Positions 15,480-25,701 are shown, counted from the stretch's first letter. The stretch is DNA of 64,000 nucleotides from Symploca sp. SIO2C1 (GCA_010692635.1 JAAHGL010000025.1:1-64000); one strand, 5' to 3'. Notes: generated by a model from the letters alone, not told the origin. A program made the numbers and translations.

Positions 15480-18400
15480 TTAAACCTTTACCCCTTCAAT
15501 CTCCTCATCCGCTAAATCATACAATTCCCGCAACTTCTGCAACTTCTCCTCACTAGGTTGCCAGAAACCCCGCCCATGAGCTTCTAACATCCTGCCGACA
15601 ACATTGCGAAAGGCTTCTGGATTCGCCTCGCGCAACTTCTGTGCCATCTCTGCATCTAAAGCATAGGTATCTGCGGCTTGGTCATACACCCAGGAATCAG
15701 TAAAATCAATTGTACCTCCCCAACCAATTAGAGCTGTCATTCGTTGGGAGATTTCATAGGCACCGCCGGAACCTTGATTTGCCATTGCTTCTGCCCATTT
15801 GGGGTTGAGTAACTTCGTGCGATACTCTAGTCTCAATAAGTCTTCCAATTGGCGGGGTGTAGTATCTTTAGAAAAGCTTTCGACGAAAGAAGCATTGACT
15901 TTTTGACCCCCTTGCTGTTCCGCTGCCCGCTTCAATCCTCCCGTATTGGCATAGTATTCCTGAATATCAGTAAGTCCATATTCTACTGAGTCGATTTCCT
16001 GGACAATGCGATTAGTGGTTTGTAACAGTTGGTTGAGGATTTCTGGGCGAGCTGCACCTTTATCTTGTCTACCGTAACTAAAAACATTGCGATCGCGCCA
16101 GGTCTTGCCTAATTCTTCTCCTGATTCCCAGTTACTATCCACTACTTGATCATTTACTAGGGAACCAAAGTCTCCAGCAGGGTTGGAAAACAACCGTGCT
16201 GAGGCATTCTCTACTCCTTGGGATTGCAAAGCTAGGGCATGTTTGCGGATAAAATTTTGGTCTTCCGGTTCCTGTAGTGCTGCTGCCCGTTGGAACAAAT
16301 CATCTAGCAGTTCTAGAATATTGACAAAGGTATCCCGGAAGATACCAGAGAGATTTGCTAAGACATCGATACGAGGATGTCCTACTTCTGCTAAAGGCTT
16401 CAACTCATAACGAACAATTCGCCCTGTACCTTCTTTCACTGGTACCGCACCTACTAATTCTAGGAGAATACCTAAAGATTCTCCCTTAGTTTTAATGGCA
16501 TCCAATCCCCACAACATCACTGCTACAGTTTCGGGATACTCCCCATGTTCTTCCAAATGTTGGGCGATAATTTTCTGAGCAACTTCCCTCCCCCGTTCAT
16601 AAGCGGCAGGGGAAGGCATACGATAAGGGTCAAGGGCATGAATATTCCTGCCTGTGGGTAAGACACCACAACCATCCCTGAGTAAATCTCCCCCTGGTGC
16701 TGGGGGAATATACTCCCCATTCAATCCCCGCAACAGATTGGTGATTTCCTCACTAGTTTGGGATAATAGGTCACGGATTTGTAAGGCCTCCTCTAATTTG
16801 GGAGCTTCACCGTTAAGGTCGAATTGTTGGGTTACCTTATCCTTATCTGTGCCAACTGCCACTGCCTTAACTACTTCTTCGGGTAACTCCTCCCCAAAAT
16901 ATGCCTCAAGATAAGCAGTCAGCTGCTCAGCATCAGGTGCTTCACCCAAAGTGTGCAACCCTGAAGAAAACAGACGTTGTTCCACCACTTGTAGGTAGTC
17001 GTACAGCTTCACTAAATAGTCATTGAAGCTATGAGCACTAAACAATCGGACATTTTCTGGAGTTAAGGCAATCCCTAAGCGGTGAGCATCTTCAAAATTA
17101 CAATCCGCTTCCAAGCCAGTATCCACAATCTTCTTACAAATAGCCTCCTTCAGAACATAATTTTTCTGGGGATTCTCTCGATACTCTGCGATTAAATCCC
17201 GCAGTGCCATCAACTCCTTATATAAACCAGCCCGACCATAGGGTGGTACATTATGGGAAATCAGCACTCCATAACCCCGACGCTTGGCTAACATTGACTC
17301 GGAGGGATTATTGGCTGCATAGATATAGAGATTGGGCATATCCCCCAAGAGAATATCAGACCAAGAGTAGCCCGTGTTACCCAGGGGAGAACCCGGTAAC
17401 CATTCCACTGTGCCATGCATCCCGAAGTGAACTACCGCATGGGGATTAAAATCATTTTGTAGCCATTTATAGAAAGCTGCATACTGGGGATGGGGTGTTA
17501 AATCCCTCTCAAACATCAGCCTCATCGGATCACCGGCAATACCTAGGGGGGGTTGAACACCAATCCAAACATTCCCCAACTCTACACCACCGACGAACAA
17601 GTCATCCCCATCGGTTTTGATACCAGTGCCATTTAGGGATTTCCACTGTTTCTCAATGCGGGTAGTTAGCAAGTATCCCAGCCATTGCTCTAGGGTTTTG
17701 GCATTAACTGTTGTTGGTTGTTTGTTATTTGTTATTTGTTGTTGGTTATTTGTTGTTTGTTTAACTACTAGTTCATCTGCTTCTTTGACTCGGCGGATTA
17801 ATGCTTCGCCATCTGTTGGTAACTCGCCGACATCGTAACCTTGTTCTTGGAGTGCCTGGAGTAATTTAAGAAGCGATCGCGGTACATTGAGTAAGGCAGC
17901 AGTTCCAGTAGCTCCATATCCAGGAGGAAAGCCATACAAAATAATGGCAATCCTACGGTTCGCTGGAGGTGTTTGTCTAAGGGCAATCCAGCGTTTAACC
18001 CGCCCAGTTAAACGTTTGACTCGTTCCGGAATCAGATAGATATCTTCTCCTACTAAGCCACCTAGGGGAACAGTATCAATTGCTCCATCTAGTTCTGGTA
18101 ATGCATATAATACGACAGATTGCAACCCCCCAATCCCTTGTCTTGTCCACGAGTAAATATCTTGAATTAGTAGGGGTGCAGCAATAATATAGGGGATATT
18201 CTTGGCAGTGAGGATCCTTTTCGCTACAGCCACCTGACGCCCTGCTTCCATAGAACCCGCTGGTCCTCCTACTAAGGGAAAACCAATCGTAGAGACAATA
18301 GCATCTACCTCTACTGCTTCTGGAGAAAGGGAGAGTGTCTCCCGATTACCCTGCTGGCGTTGGGAAGTTTCGTAGCTAGAAGTCAGCCAATCCCGCACAG

Positions 18401-19364
18401 CAACATGTCCTTCCACCCCATTGATAAAGATAGGTAGGGGAATAAGTCCAGCTTGTTCAAAATAGCGAATTAATTGGGGGATGTAGGGCTGTTTGGTGAT
18501 GACATGTTTGCGATAGAGGAGGATGCAAACAATGGGGAATGGGGAATTGGGAATTGGGAATTGGGAATTGGGAATCGGGAATTGGGAATTGGGAATCGGG
18601 AATTGGGAATATCTTCCTTGTCTCCCCATTTCCCTTGTCCCCTCGAGCTCAGCGTCTCCGCGTCTCCGCGTCCCCGTGTCCCCCCATCTTTCCCTTCGAT
18701 ACCATTCCAAATATTCCCGTGGGGATTCAAAGTAACCGTCGTAGTCGGGATGCAGTAAACCCATATTTGGGGTTTCCACTGGGGGCAGAATTTCTCCTAT
18801 CTGTAACCCTAAGTATTTCTCGGCGATTGTCCAGAACATGGAGGCGACGTTATCTGAACCGCCAGCATTCCAGTAACCGTAAATAATCAGCCAGTTGCGC
18901 AAGTCTTGGACTTTTTTAGCAGGAATGTATTTCAGTAGCTTGGGGCCAGTTTTCAAGAAACTGAGGTAACCGGCAAGACGATCCTCTTCTCGCCCACTGG
19001 AAAACTTACTGAGAATAAATTTAATCGGTTTGGGCATGCCTTTGGGCTTATCCCCAATTTTAAAAGCACCGAGCTGGGTGAGGCTCATCAGTTCTAAGGC
19101 TGACTCAAATACCAACCGAATGGGGATAGATTGCACCCTTTCCCGCAGCCACAAAACTTGGTCATAATCAAAAATGAGACTACAGAAGAAAACATCGGCA
19201 CCTTGGAGTGCTTCTGCAACTGTGGTAGGTTCCGTAGTCAGAGAGCGATCATTAAAGACTCGAATATCTAATTTAGGACAGCGCTGTTGTGCCAACTGGG
19301 CGGCTTTGCGGTACAAGTCAGAGTTAAACGATTCAAACCCAGTAATCAAGACTATGCGTTTCAT
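15480..19364 (-). CDS. bchH: Magnesium chelatase subunit H (BchH/ChlH type)
   Basis: This is the large porphyrin-binding subunit of a class I metal chelatase, which with the BchI/BchD ATPases inserts Mg2+ into protoporphyrin IX. A CobN-like (cobalt) role cannot be excluded, since cyanobacteria carry several H-type paralogues. The N-terminal DUF3479-type domain ([50 protein letters not shown]) points to the Mg-chelatase H branch. The C-terminal CobN/Mg-chelatase domain has [13 protein letters not shown], the [18 protein letters not shown] region and [12 protein letters not shown] set the start at ATG 19364 because homologues begin MKRIVLI. An ATG at 19397 adds 11 residues. It is longer than usual because of two in-frame repeat insertions at about residues 221-281 and 545-565. 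It lies 40 bp or more downstream of the kinase gene on the same strand. Confidence 0.85.
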   Translation of the reverse strand: MKRIVLITGFESFNSDLYRKAAQLAQQRCPKLDIRVFNDRSLTTEPTTVAEALQGADVFFCSLIFDYDQVLWLRERVQSIPIRLVFESALELMSLTQLGAFKIGDKPKGMPKPIKFILSKFSSGREEDRLAGYLSFLKTGPKLLKYIPAKKVQDLRNWLIIYGYWNAGGSDNVASMFWTIAEKYLGLQIGEILPPVETPNMGLLHPDYDGYFESPREYLEWYRRERWGDTGTRRRGDAELEGTREMGRQGRYSQFPIPNSQFPIPNSQFPIPNSPFPIVCILLYRKHVITKQPYIPQLIRYFEQAGLIPLPIFINGVEGHVAVRDWLTSSYETSQRQQGNRETLSLSPEAVEVDAIVSTIGFPLVGGPAGSMEAGRQVAVAKRILTAKNIPYIIAAPLLIQDIYSWTRQGIGGLQSVVLYALPELDGAIDTVPLGGLVGEDIYLIPERVKRLTGRVKRWIALRQTPPANRRIAIILYGFPPGYGATGTAALLNVPRSLLKLLQALQEQGYDVGELPTDGEALIRRVKEADELVVKQTTNNQQQITNNKQPTTVNAKTLEQWLGYLLTTRIEKQWKSLNGTGIKTDGDDLFVGGVELGNVWIGVQPPLGIAGDPMRLMFERDLTPHPQYAAFYKWLQNDFNPHAVVHFGMHGTVEWLPGSPLGNTGYSWSDILLGDMPNLYIYAANNPSESMLAKRRGYGVLISHNVPPYGRAGLYKELMALRDLIAEYRENPQKNYVLKEAICKKIVDTGLEADCNFEDAHRLGIALTPENVRLFSAHSFNDYLVKLYDYLQVVEQRLFSSGLHTLGEAPDAEQLTAYLEAYFGEELPEEVVKAVAVGTDKDKVTQQFDLNGEAPKLEEALQIRDLLSQTSEEITNLLRGLNGEYIPPAPGGDLLRDGCGVLPTGRNIHALDPYRMPSPAAYERGREVAQKIIAQHLEEHGEYPETVAVMLWGLDAIKTKGESLGILLELVGAVPVKEGTGRIVRYELKPLAEVGHPRIDVLANLSGIFRDTFVNILELLDDLFQRAAALQEPEDQNFIRKHALALQSQGVENASARLFSNPAGDFGSLVNDQVVDSNWESGEELGKTWRDRNVFSYGRQDKGAARPEILNQLLQTTNRIVQEIDSVEYGLTDIQEYYANTGGLKRAAEQQGGQKVNASFVESFSKDTTPRQLEDLLRLEYRTKLLNPKWAEAMANQGSGGAYEISQRMTALIGWGGTIDFTDSWVYDQAADTYALDAEMAQKLREANPEAFRNVVGRMLEAHGRGFWQPSEEKLQKLRELYDLADEEIEGVKV
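17703..17765. repeat. TTATTTG-type heptamer array inside bchH
   Basis: Imperfect repeats of TTATTTG/TTGTTTG (period about 7) lie within the coding region and are translated as [18 protein letters not shown], a polar linker not expected in the chelatase. Similar arrays are intergenic at 40607-40655 and 60226-60300. The reading frame is kept. Confidence 0.65.
18531..18690. repeat. GGGAATT heptamer array and GCGGAGAC octamer block inside bchH
   Basis: About ten copies of GGGAATT (with GGGAATC variants) at 18535-18609 are translated on the minus strand as the heptapeptide QFPIPNS repeated about four times. An adjoining block of CTCCGCGT-type octamers at 18650-18690 gives [12 protein letters not shown]. 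Both types occur elsewhere in the window, so this is repeat DNA accommodated in frame within the chelatase. Confidence 0.85.
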
Positions 19365-19436
19365 GCCCCAAGCTCGAAATATTTCTTCATCTTTCATCTT
19401 ACTGAACAGCCAGTTTTTGAATTGCTTGACCGATAG

Positions 19437-22073
19437 TTAATTGATCTTTCGGGGAATTTCAATAATGAACTCTGAACCTTGCTCTAACTCAGAAAGACAG
19501 CACAATTTACCGCTGTGCCTTTCCACCACAATCTGGTAACTAATGGATAACCCTAAACCAGTTCCTTTGCCCACTGGTTTGGTAGTAAAGAAAGGGTCAA
19601 ACAACCTTGAGCGTACATCCGAACTAATACCAACTCCATTGTCAGCTATCTGAATGGCTACCCAATCATGACTCATTACTTGGGTTTTAACTCGAATCAT
19701 TGGCTCCCAGTCCGAAGTGTTTGATTCTCTTTGAGCCGTGAACTCTCTGAGGGCATCAATGGAATTAGCCAGCAGGTTCATAAATACCTGATTGAGTTGA
19801 TCTGGGTAGCACTCTACTGGAGGTAGCTCGCCATAATCTTTAATTACAGAGATCTCCAAATCACCACTTCTAGCTTTGAGCCGATGCTGGAGAATTCTCA
19901 GGGCAATGTCAATTCCTTGATGGATATCAACTTCTTTTTTTTGAGCTTCATCCAGCCGGGAGAAATTGCGCAAGTCTTGAACAATCGCCATAATCCGATC
20001 AGTTCCTACCTTCATCGAATTCAGAACACTGGGCAAATCGGACTGAAGAAACTCTAGTTCAATGGCTTCACTTTCCTCTCTAATTGCTGGCGTTGTCTCA
20101 GGATACTGCTGTTGATAAAGTTCCACTAGTCTTAGTAAATCTTGAGTGTATTCCTGGGCATGGGGAAGATTGCCAGAAACAAAGCTAAGTGGGTTATTAA
20201 TTTCATGGGCGATACCAGCAACCAGTTGTCCCAAACTTGACATTTTTTCTGTATGAACCAGTTGTGTTTGAGTTTGTTGGAGTTTTTGCAGGGTTTTAGA
20301 GAGCTTAGTTGCTTGTTCTTTGGATTTGGCTTCAGATTTTTGTAGTGCTTCAGTGATGCGCTGCCGCTGGAGTATTTCCACAGAAAGTTCTTGATTCGTT
20401 TTTAATAATTCCTGTGTGCGCTCTATTACTCTTTGAGAGAGCTGCTCCTTAGCTGTTTGGATTTCCTGGAATTTTTGCCTGAGCATGTTTGCCATGAAGA
20501 CGAAGTTATCAATCAGGGACTGGATCTCCACTATCCTGCTATTGGGCCAATCAATCCTTTGGTGCAATGTCAGTTTTTCAGGGAGGTTGGTGGTTACTAC
20601 TGCCAGCTGCTCTATGGGTCTGATGAGGCGGTGGCTGACCAAACTCGATAGGATGATTGCTAGTAAACTAATCAACAGTATCAGCGTCAGACCAATGATG
20701 TAACTATTTTGTAGAGAATTTATGTGTGATAGGCTGGGCGCTTCCACAACTAGAGTCCAAGCCAACTCTTGATAAATAGGAGTCTCCTGCACGTAGAAAG
20801 ATTTTTGCCAACGCACCATCGCTGGCAGATCCCCCGATGGCAGCCATTGGCAAATCTTGCTGGTTAGGCAATGCATCTCGCCATTTTGGTTGTGATCAAA
20901 AGCTTCTGTGGGCTTCAAATCTTGGCGCGTGCTAGTAATGACCTTGTTGTGAGCATCAAGGAGGGAAATTTCCACATCTACCGGATAGCTGTCAGAGAGG
21001 AATAGTTCCCTAACTTGCTTCCCATTAATATGAGCAGTAACAGTGCCCAGAAAGTGAGTACCCCTGGTAACTGGTAAGCTTTGGATGATAAGTGGCTTTG
21101 CTACACCAGGGTTTTTTGTCCAGAGATAAGATACCGTTGGTTGCCTGTTCGCAACCAACTTGGAGTTGTCAGGAGGATTACCGATGGTTGTCTTGATCTT
21201 TGGATAAGAGCTAATGAGCTGATTACGATCATCAACAATATAGATTTGACGAAAGTCGGCAAAGAGATACTTCGTTAGTTGTGTACTTTGCTGTAATTCC
21301 TTTGATGATGCCATCTGTCCACTAGCTGCCACGTTTGCTAGTTTTTGAAGAGCATAATGGTGGTTTCGGGACCACAGATTCACTTGAGAGGCTAAGTCAG
21401 TTGAGACAATTTGGAGATTAACTTCAATATTCTTCTGTATATTGCTGAAATTCAGTCTACTCTGCCAGACTATAAGTATTAAGGTTGGAAAGAAAACAAA
21501 CACCACTAATAGGGTTGATAATATTTGCTCTAGGGAGAGGGTTTTGGTTAATTTTGTCTGCTTCGACCATTGGTAAATCGGCGAGTAAGATAGCAACAAA
21601 CTGGCAATTATAGCGTTAAAGATACCATTAACAGATTGCTTGAGCATGATTAACACCACTGCCCTGATTGGCATACCCATTACCACAAAGTAGAACAGAT
21701 ACACCAAAGGTATGCCGAGCAACATCCAGTAAATCCCATCGAGCAGTGCTAAATTTCTGGACTTACGGCGCAGCCCCCAACTAATACTCAAGGCTTCCAA
21801 ACTGAAAATCAGCGCCGCATAGGGGTGTTTCCACAGAAAGATTGTCTGCAAACTCGCAATGATGCCTGCTAGAGTACCCCAGACTCCTCCGTAGAGAAAC
21901 ACTACCATCAACACAGCAATGCTTCCAAACAGAAAATCCACTCCAAAAAAAAGTGGCAGGCTCAAATAATTTCCTAGATAGCCTGCTGTGATAAAACTTG
22001 CCAGTATGATGTATTTTTTGAACAAAGAATTCAAATATTTTTTCCGGTAGTTGAATAAGTGATTTCTAACCAT
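19437..22073 (-). CDS. Membrane-bound sensor histidine kinase
   Basis: This 878-residue kinase has an N-terminal multi-helix membrane domain (about 20-180, MASE-like, with YLSLPLFFGVDFLFGSIA and TLAGIIASLQTIFLW), a further membrane helix at about 187-207, an extracytoplasmic PDC/dCache-type sensor (about 210-450), a membrane helix SYIIGLTLILLISLLAIIL (about 455-475), HAMP (475-530), a coiled coil (535-620), HisKA with the H-box GIAHEINNPLSFVSGN (His about 640), and HATPase_c with N-box VFMNLLANSIDAL, G1 ADNGVGIS and G2 GKGTGLGLSI. All kinase motifs are intact. No receiver domain is fused and no response regulator gene is adjacent, so the partner is elsewhere. The ligand is unknown. It lies upstream of bchH on the same strand, but I have no evidence that the two are co-regulated. 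Confidence 0.9.
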   Translation of the reverse strand: MVRNHLFNYRKKYLNSLFKKYIILASFITAGYLGNYLSLPLFFGVDFLFGSIAVLMVVFLYGGVWGTLAGIIASLQTIFLWKHPYAALIFSLEALSISWGLRRKSRNLALLDGIYWMLLGIPLVYLFYFVVMGMPIRAVVLIMLKQSVNGIFNAIIASLLLSYSPIYQWSKQTKLTKTLSLEQILSTLLVVFVFFPTLILIVWQSRLNFSNIQKNIEVNLQIVSTDLASQVNLWSRNHHYALQKLANVAASGQMASSKELQQSTQLTKYLFADFRQIYIVDDRNQLISSYPKIKTTIGNPPDNSKLVANRQPTVSYLWTKNPGVAKPLIIQSLPVTRGTHFLGTVTAHINGKQVRELFLSDSYPVDVEISLLDAHNKVITSTRQDLKPTEAFDHNQNGEMHCLTSKICQWLPSGDLPAMVRWQKSFYVQETPIYQELAWTLVVEAPSLSHINSLQNSYIIGLTLILLISLLAIILSSLVSHRLIRPIEQLAVVTTNLPEKLTLHQRIDWPNSRIVEIQSLIDNFVFMANMLRQKFQEIQTAKEQLSQRVIERTQELLKTNQELSVEILQRQRITEALQKSEAKSKEQATKLSKTLQKLQQTQTQLVHTEKMSSLGQLVAGIAHEINNPLSFVSGNLPHAQEYTQDLLRLVELYQQQYPETTPAIREESEAIELEFLQSDLPSVLNSMKVGTDRIMAIVQDLRNFSRLDEAQKKEVDIHQGIDIALRILQHRLKARSGDLEISVIKDYGELPPVECYPDQLNQVFMNLLANSIDALREFTAQRESNTSDWEPMIRVKTQVMSHDWVAIQIADNGVGISSDVRSRLFDPFFTTKPVGKGTGLGLSISYQIVVERHSGKLCCLSELEQGSEFIIEIPRKIN

Positions 22074-22362
22074 AGCCTGAGCTTAGAGGAGCTGGCGAGC
22101 AACAAGAAATCGACCCTACCAAGCACGATAGAGGCAGAATGAATAACCATTATCTAGTCAAGTTAATACTACTTAAAGCAAATTATTAAGCCGTTTCTCT
22201 GCTTCCCAGATACTTCCTCAGTATTTAGTATTATAGATTTTCTCTATTTTAATTAATAAATTATTAAAACTTTGCTAAAACACAATAATTGTAATAAACA
22301 AGGAAGTATGCACACTAGCGTAAAGGCATTATTTATCCTGAGATTACCTTCCGTTTTGTTTC
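22074..22362. other. Intergenic region; left part of an IS605-type relic at its end
   Basis: AT-rich region without a supported gene. From about 22300 it passes into the remains of an IS200/IS605 element. An ORF at 22272-22475 on the plus strand is a shadow of the tnpB fragment. Confidence 0.5.
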
Positions 22363-22685
22363 TTAAAGATCTCCCCAGGAGCGCTTCACGCCCCCAATTG
22401 CATGGGAGAAACAATTCTCTATCGATAGATCCAGTTTATTTAAAACATGACCACACTCACAACAGGTCTTACTAGATGGATACCAAGGGTCAATATAAAT
22501 AACTTGCTTTCCTTTTTTGTGAGCTACCCACTCTAGAATTTGGAGGAAGTCGCCTAACCCTAAGTCATTAACCTTGCGTCCCCATAAACGTTGCATTCCC
22601 TTGAGGTTTAGAGTCTCAAAGCATAACACATCAAACTGGTCAGTCAACTTGTGAGCAAGCTTCCAAAACCAGTCACGCCTACGAT
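22363..22685 (-). pseudogene. TnpB (IS605 OrfB) fragment
   Basis: The fragment encodes the RuvC-II/zinc-finger part of a TnpB RNA-guided nuclease: RRRDWFWKLAHKLTDQFDVL, FETLNLKGMQRLWGRK, VIYIDPWYPSSKTCCECG. The N-terminal two thirds are missing. The second CxxC and the final RuvC-III motif (DRDxNAA) are absent because the frame runs off after NKLDLS. It abuts the start of tnpA, so the 5' part was lost by deletion. It is not functional. Confidence 0.8.
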
Positions 22686-22695
22686 AGACAAAATG

Positions 22696-23089
22696 AAACA
22701 AGAGTATCGCCACAACTACACATCAGTTTCATTAGTGAATTACCATTTTTGTTGGATAGTTCGCAGAAGGCGCAAGGTCTTAACTGGTAGCATTAAACAG
22801 CGATTAGATCTATTGATTCATGACGTAGCACGAGAACTAAATTGCGAAGTTCTCAGTCTTGCCATAGAACCTGAACATGTCCACCTGTTTATCAATAGTC
22901 CTCCTGAGATAGCCCCATCAAAGTTAATGCACCGCATCAAGGGACGCACTCCCAGATTCGGTGAGAAAAGAGTTTCCTGAATTAATGAAGCTTCCAAGTA
23001 TGTGGACGAGAGCTTATTTTGTCTCAATAGCAGGCAATGTTGCTAGTTCAACTATTCAGAAGTACATTGAGGCTCAAGGGAAAGACTGA
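22696..23089 (+). pseudogene. TnpA Y1 transposase (IS200/IS605), frameshifted
   Basis: ATG 22696 starts MKQEYRHNYTSVSLVNYHFC, a typical IS200-like TnpA. The metal-binding HUH motif is seen as EPEHVHLFI. After HRIKGR a single-base insertion near 22960 shifts the frame. The correct frame continues FPELMKLPSMWTRAYFVSIAGNVASSTIQKYIEAQGKD to a stop at 23087-23089, including the region of the catalytic Tyr (YIEAQ). One indel thus inactivates an otherwise complete gene. It diverges from tnpB as in IS605. Confidence 0.8.
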
Positions 23090-23091
23090 CG

Positions 23092-23105
23092 GCACTTAAA
23101 AGTGC
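23092..23105. repeat. IS200/IS605 right-end hairpin
   Basis: GCACTTAAAAGTGC is a perfect palindrome three bases after the tnpA stop, in the position of the subterminal hairpin recognised by TnpA in IS200/IS605 elements. The element end lies within about 10 bases of the nnr stop codon at 23111. Confidence 0.6.
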
Positions 23106-23110
23106 ATACG

Positions 23111-24733
23111 CTACATCGCACCCTTAAAAGAGGTGGGCTTTGCTTGTTGTTCTGTAATAATGAGTCTTCTCAATACTGGTATCAGATACTGAGACAAGGT
23201 AAAAGCATCTACCCCTAATTCTGTTCGCTCCTGAGCTGCTAAAATTCCTGCTTGAGCATGATACCAAGCTGCCGTAGCTACCTTTGCTGCCACTGACTGC
23301 TCAGCTCTGGCTGGTTGCGCCACTAAACCCCCTAACAGTCCAGTTAGTACATCTCCACTACCCCCACGGGCTAGAGCGGGTGTACTCTCAGGAATCAGCC
23401 AGAGAGAGTTTCCTGTACCTATTGTGCTTTCTGAATAGTGGGAAGCTATGGCAGTTCTAGCTCCCTTCAACAAAACAATTGCACGACTTAGCTGGGAAGC
23501 TTTGCGCACTGCACTTACTCTATCTGGTAATAGTTCTGCTGAATCAGGGAATAAACGCTTGAACTCCCCCTCATGGGGTGTTAACACCGTAGGTGCTCGA
23601 CGAGTTAATAAAGAAGGGATAGTTCTCAGTTGAGCCAGGATATTTAAGCCATCGGCATCTAACACCAGAGGAGATTCAACAGTTAATACTTCTTCTACTA
23701 CCGGCTTCGCATCTAAAGTCAAACCAGGACCACAAGCGATCGCACTATAATTACTCAAGTTAACTGTTTCTGGTAACTGCGCGATCGCTCCTGTTGGTGT
23801 CTCAGAACAACCAATAATTAGAGCTTCTGGCAACTGACTCACCAGTAAAGGTTTGAGAGATTCTGGTACAGCAATGGAGAGCATCCCCACCCCACTAGCG
23901 CGAGCTCCTAATCCCATTAAAATTGCAGCTCCAGAATACTGCTTGGAGCCACCAATCAAGAGTAGATGCCCTTCTTGGTACTTGTGAGTTACTGGTGGAC
24001 GAGGTAAAGGTAAACTGGCTTGAGCTATTGCTGTAGTCATCCGTCGTACTTCTGGTGTTTCTCCGAGCACAGACTGGATATCCTTTATCGGGATGTCAAA
24101 ATCAATTAACTCTGCCTCACCGATATATTCCAATGCTTGATCTTGGAGAAATGCCAGTTTCCATAACCCCAAGCAAAAGGTGCGAGTAGCTCGAACCGCA
24201 GTTCCTAAAACTTCCCCTGTATCAGTGTGTAAACCAGAAGGTAAGTCAATGCTGACAATAGGTTGGGGCCACTGATTCAACAGCTCGACAGCCTCAGCAA
24301 TATTACCAGAAAGCGATCGCACTAGCCCAAAACCAAACAAGCCATCAATGATTAACTCACACTGTTCTAAAGGCTGAATTTGCTCATAACAGGGAATACC
24401 CAAACTTGCTGCATACTGGGCATGGTAGGAAGTGAGTTCCTTGAGTTTGGTAAACGGACGGTAAATCTGCACCTCATAACCTTGGAAATGCAACTCACGA
24501 GCCACCACCAAAGCATCACCACCATTGTGCCCCGGTCCGACCAATACACCAACTCTAGTTTCCCTCGAAAGAGGATAAAGCGATCGCACTCTACGAGCAA
24601 TCAATCCTGCTACCTTTTCCATCAACGCCGCCACCGGCATCCCTACCTCAAAGATGCGCTCTTCAATCTCACGCATCTGTTGGGCATTTACTACTACTTG
24701 CTCAATTTGTTCTCGTTGATGTTTACTTTGCAT
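23111..24733 (-). CDS. nnr: Bifunctional NAD(P)HX epimerase / dehydratase
   Basis: This 540-residue repair enzyme restores damaged, hydrated NADH and NADPH. The N-terminal YjeF_N epimerase domain (about 1-225) carries MREIEERIFEVGMPVAALME and the nucleotide loop GPGHNGGDALVVARELH. The C-terminal ADP/ATP-dependent dehydratase domain (about 240-530) has GHLLLIGGSKQYSGA, LTPHEGEFKRLF and the catalytic ARGGSGDVLTGLLGGL. The length is standard for fused bacterial Nnr. The gene ends ...TSFKGAM just where the IS605 relic ends, so the insertion took place at or after the 3' end without damaging conserved parts. Confidence 0.92.
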   Translation of the reverse strand: MQSKHQREQIEQVVVNAQQMREIEERIFEVGMPVAALMEKVAGLIARRVRSLYPLSRETRVGVLVGPGHNGGDALVVARELHFQGYEVQIYRPFTKLKELTSYHAQYAASLGIPCYEQIQPLEQCELIIDGLFGFGLVRSLSGNIAEAVELLNQWPQPIVSIDLPSGLHTDTGEVLGTAVRATRTFCLGLWKLAFLQDQALEYIGEAELIDFDIPIKDIQSVLGETPEVRRMTTAIAQASLPLPRPPVTHKYQEGHLLLIGGSKQYSGAAILMGLGARASGVGMLSIAVPESLKPLLVSQLPEALIIGCSETPTGAIAQLPETVNLSNYSAIACGPGLTLDAKPVVEEVLTVESPLVLDADGLNILAQLRTIPSLLTRRAPTVLTPHEGEFKRLFPDSAELLPDRVSAVRKASQLSRAIVLLKGARTAIASHYSESTIGTGNSLWLIPESTPALARGGSGDVLTGLLGGLVAQPARAEQSVAAKVATAAWYHAQAGILAAQERTELGVDAFTLSQYLIPVLRRLIITEQQAKPTSFKGAM

Positions 24734-24752
24734 AGATCAGCTATTATCAATG

Positions 24753-24790
24753 GATAATTGATAATTGATAATTGATAATTGATAATGATA
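24753..24790. repeat. Heptanucleotide array (ATTGATA)n
   Basis: About five copies of the heptamer ATTGATA lie between the divergent nnr and small-ORF starts, directly upstream of a GGAGG ribosome binding site. Confidence 0.8.
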
Positions 24791-24805
24791 ATTGGAGGTT
24801 TGTTA

Positions 24806-25000
24806 ATGAGGTCTGACTTCCAAACGATGACGATGCAAGAACTGAAAAAATATGTTTTAGAGCATCGAAATAACCAAGCAGCATTTCACGCATTAATGGA
24901 GCGTATTGATGCTCAGCCTCAAGACCAAATTTATGGAGAAGTAGATACTGAGAAATTTGCTGAACTACTTGAACAACATCGCCGCTTTCAGAAGGGTTAA
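24806..25000 (+). CDS. Small conserved cyanobacterial protein (DUF6887-like)
   Basis: This is a 64-residue protein from ATG 24806, which has GGAGG at 24794-24798 at ideal spacing. An earlier in-frame codon at 24779 would run through the heptamer array and is unlikely. The core TMTMQELKKYVLEHRNNQAAFHALMERID is an amphipathic helix pair seen in many small cyanobacterial proteins of unknown role. The acidic/aromatic tail EKFAELLEQHRRFQKG has no recognised function. In other genomes such genes often sit next to small partner ORFs, but here none is visible. Confidence 0.65.
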   Translation: MRSDFQTMTMQELKKYVLEHRNNQAAFHALMERIDAQPQDQIYGEVDTEKFAELLEQHRRFQKG

Positions 25001-25053
25001 GAATTTCAAAAAGAAGAAAATAAACCTAAAATCTAAAATTGCAATCCCAATTT

Positions 25054-25701
25054 TTACCTTCCAAAGAACACTCTTGCACTCATGCCATGGGATTTGAGAT
25101 AATTGCTCCATTGTTCTGCTAGTCCTCGATTATCAAACGGACCAATAGCCACATGTGGTCCTCTGGGAGCAGTTCTTTGGCGAACCCCATTGGGAGCAGC
25201 ACCCAGCTGAACTACCTGAGCAGCAATATTTGGTAAGTCTATTTGTGCCCCAGGAATGACGACAAGATAGAGGCGATCGCGAGAAGCTCTTCTAGGAGTA
25301 GCAGTATTAGCTTGACTAGGTGAATTGGGTGCTTGGTAATTGTACTCTCTTTCAGAAGCTGGATAATTTGGTGCAGATGGGCGTAAGGGTGAGTCAGGAA
25401 GAGAATAGGGTGAGTTTTGGGGTAATGATGAAGCTGGCGGCGAACTTAATGCAGGTGTAGATGAAGGTGATGAAGGTGGTAACTCTTCGCCAAAGATTAT
25501 TGGTTTGTTTAAGGATTGAGCACTAGCTGGAGTAAGGGGAGTGCTCAATCCCATTCCTAACAATAATATGGGTATCGAAAAGGTCAAAAAACCGGGTTTC
25601 TGTTGGACACATGCTGAGCTTTTGTTGTCTTCCTCACGAGAAACCGGGTTTCTGAGAACTAGCATAATTGGAAGCCTGAGTAGTTTTAGATAGCTGGTCA
25701 T
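25054..25701 (-). CDS. Secreted SPOR-like domain protein
   Basis: This 215-residue protein has a hydrophobic signal-like segment (LTFSIPILLLGMGLSTPLTPASAQS, cleavage after ASA at about residue 60), a Pro/Ser-rich linker (about 75-135) and a C-terminal SPOR-like repeat (YLVVIPGAQIDLPNIAAQV ... HVAIGPFDNRGLAEQWSNYLKSHGMSARVFFG). SPOR domains bind denuded peptidoglycan, so a cell-wall or septum-associated role is plausible. The N-terminus holds an in-frame repeat insertion (about residues 15-38, two GAAACCGGGTTTCT-type palindromes) placed before the hydrophobic segment. The true ancestral start may lie on either side of it. Confidence 0.7.
   Translation of the reverse strand: MTSYLKLLRLPIMLVLRNPVSREEDNKSSACVQQKPGFLTFSIPILLLGMGLSTPLTPASAQSLNKPIIFGEELPPSSPSSTPALSSPPASSLPQNSPYSLPDSPLRPSAPNYPASEREYNYQAPNSPSQANTATPRRASRDRLYLVVIPGAQIDLPNIAAQVVQLGAAPNGVRQRTAPRGPHVAIGPFDNRGLAEQWSNYLKSHGMSARVFFGR
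25588..25660. repeat. Paired AAACCGGGTTTCT palindromes within a coding region
   Basis: AAAACCGGGTTTCTG at 25588 and GAGAAACCGGGTTTCTGAGA at 25638 are two copies of a short palindrome about 50 bp apart, translated within the N-terminus of the SPOR-like protein (RNPVSREEDNKSS...QQKPGFL). The pair resembles a small mobile palindromic repeat. Confidence 0.6.

Noticed and set aside
18474-18886. ORFs of 70-115 codons on the plus strand with GNWELGI repeats
   Set aside because: They are readings of the GGGAATT heptamer array inside bchH, not genes.
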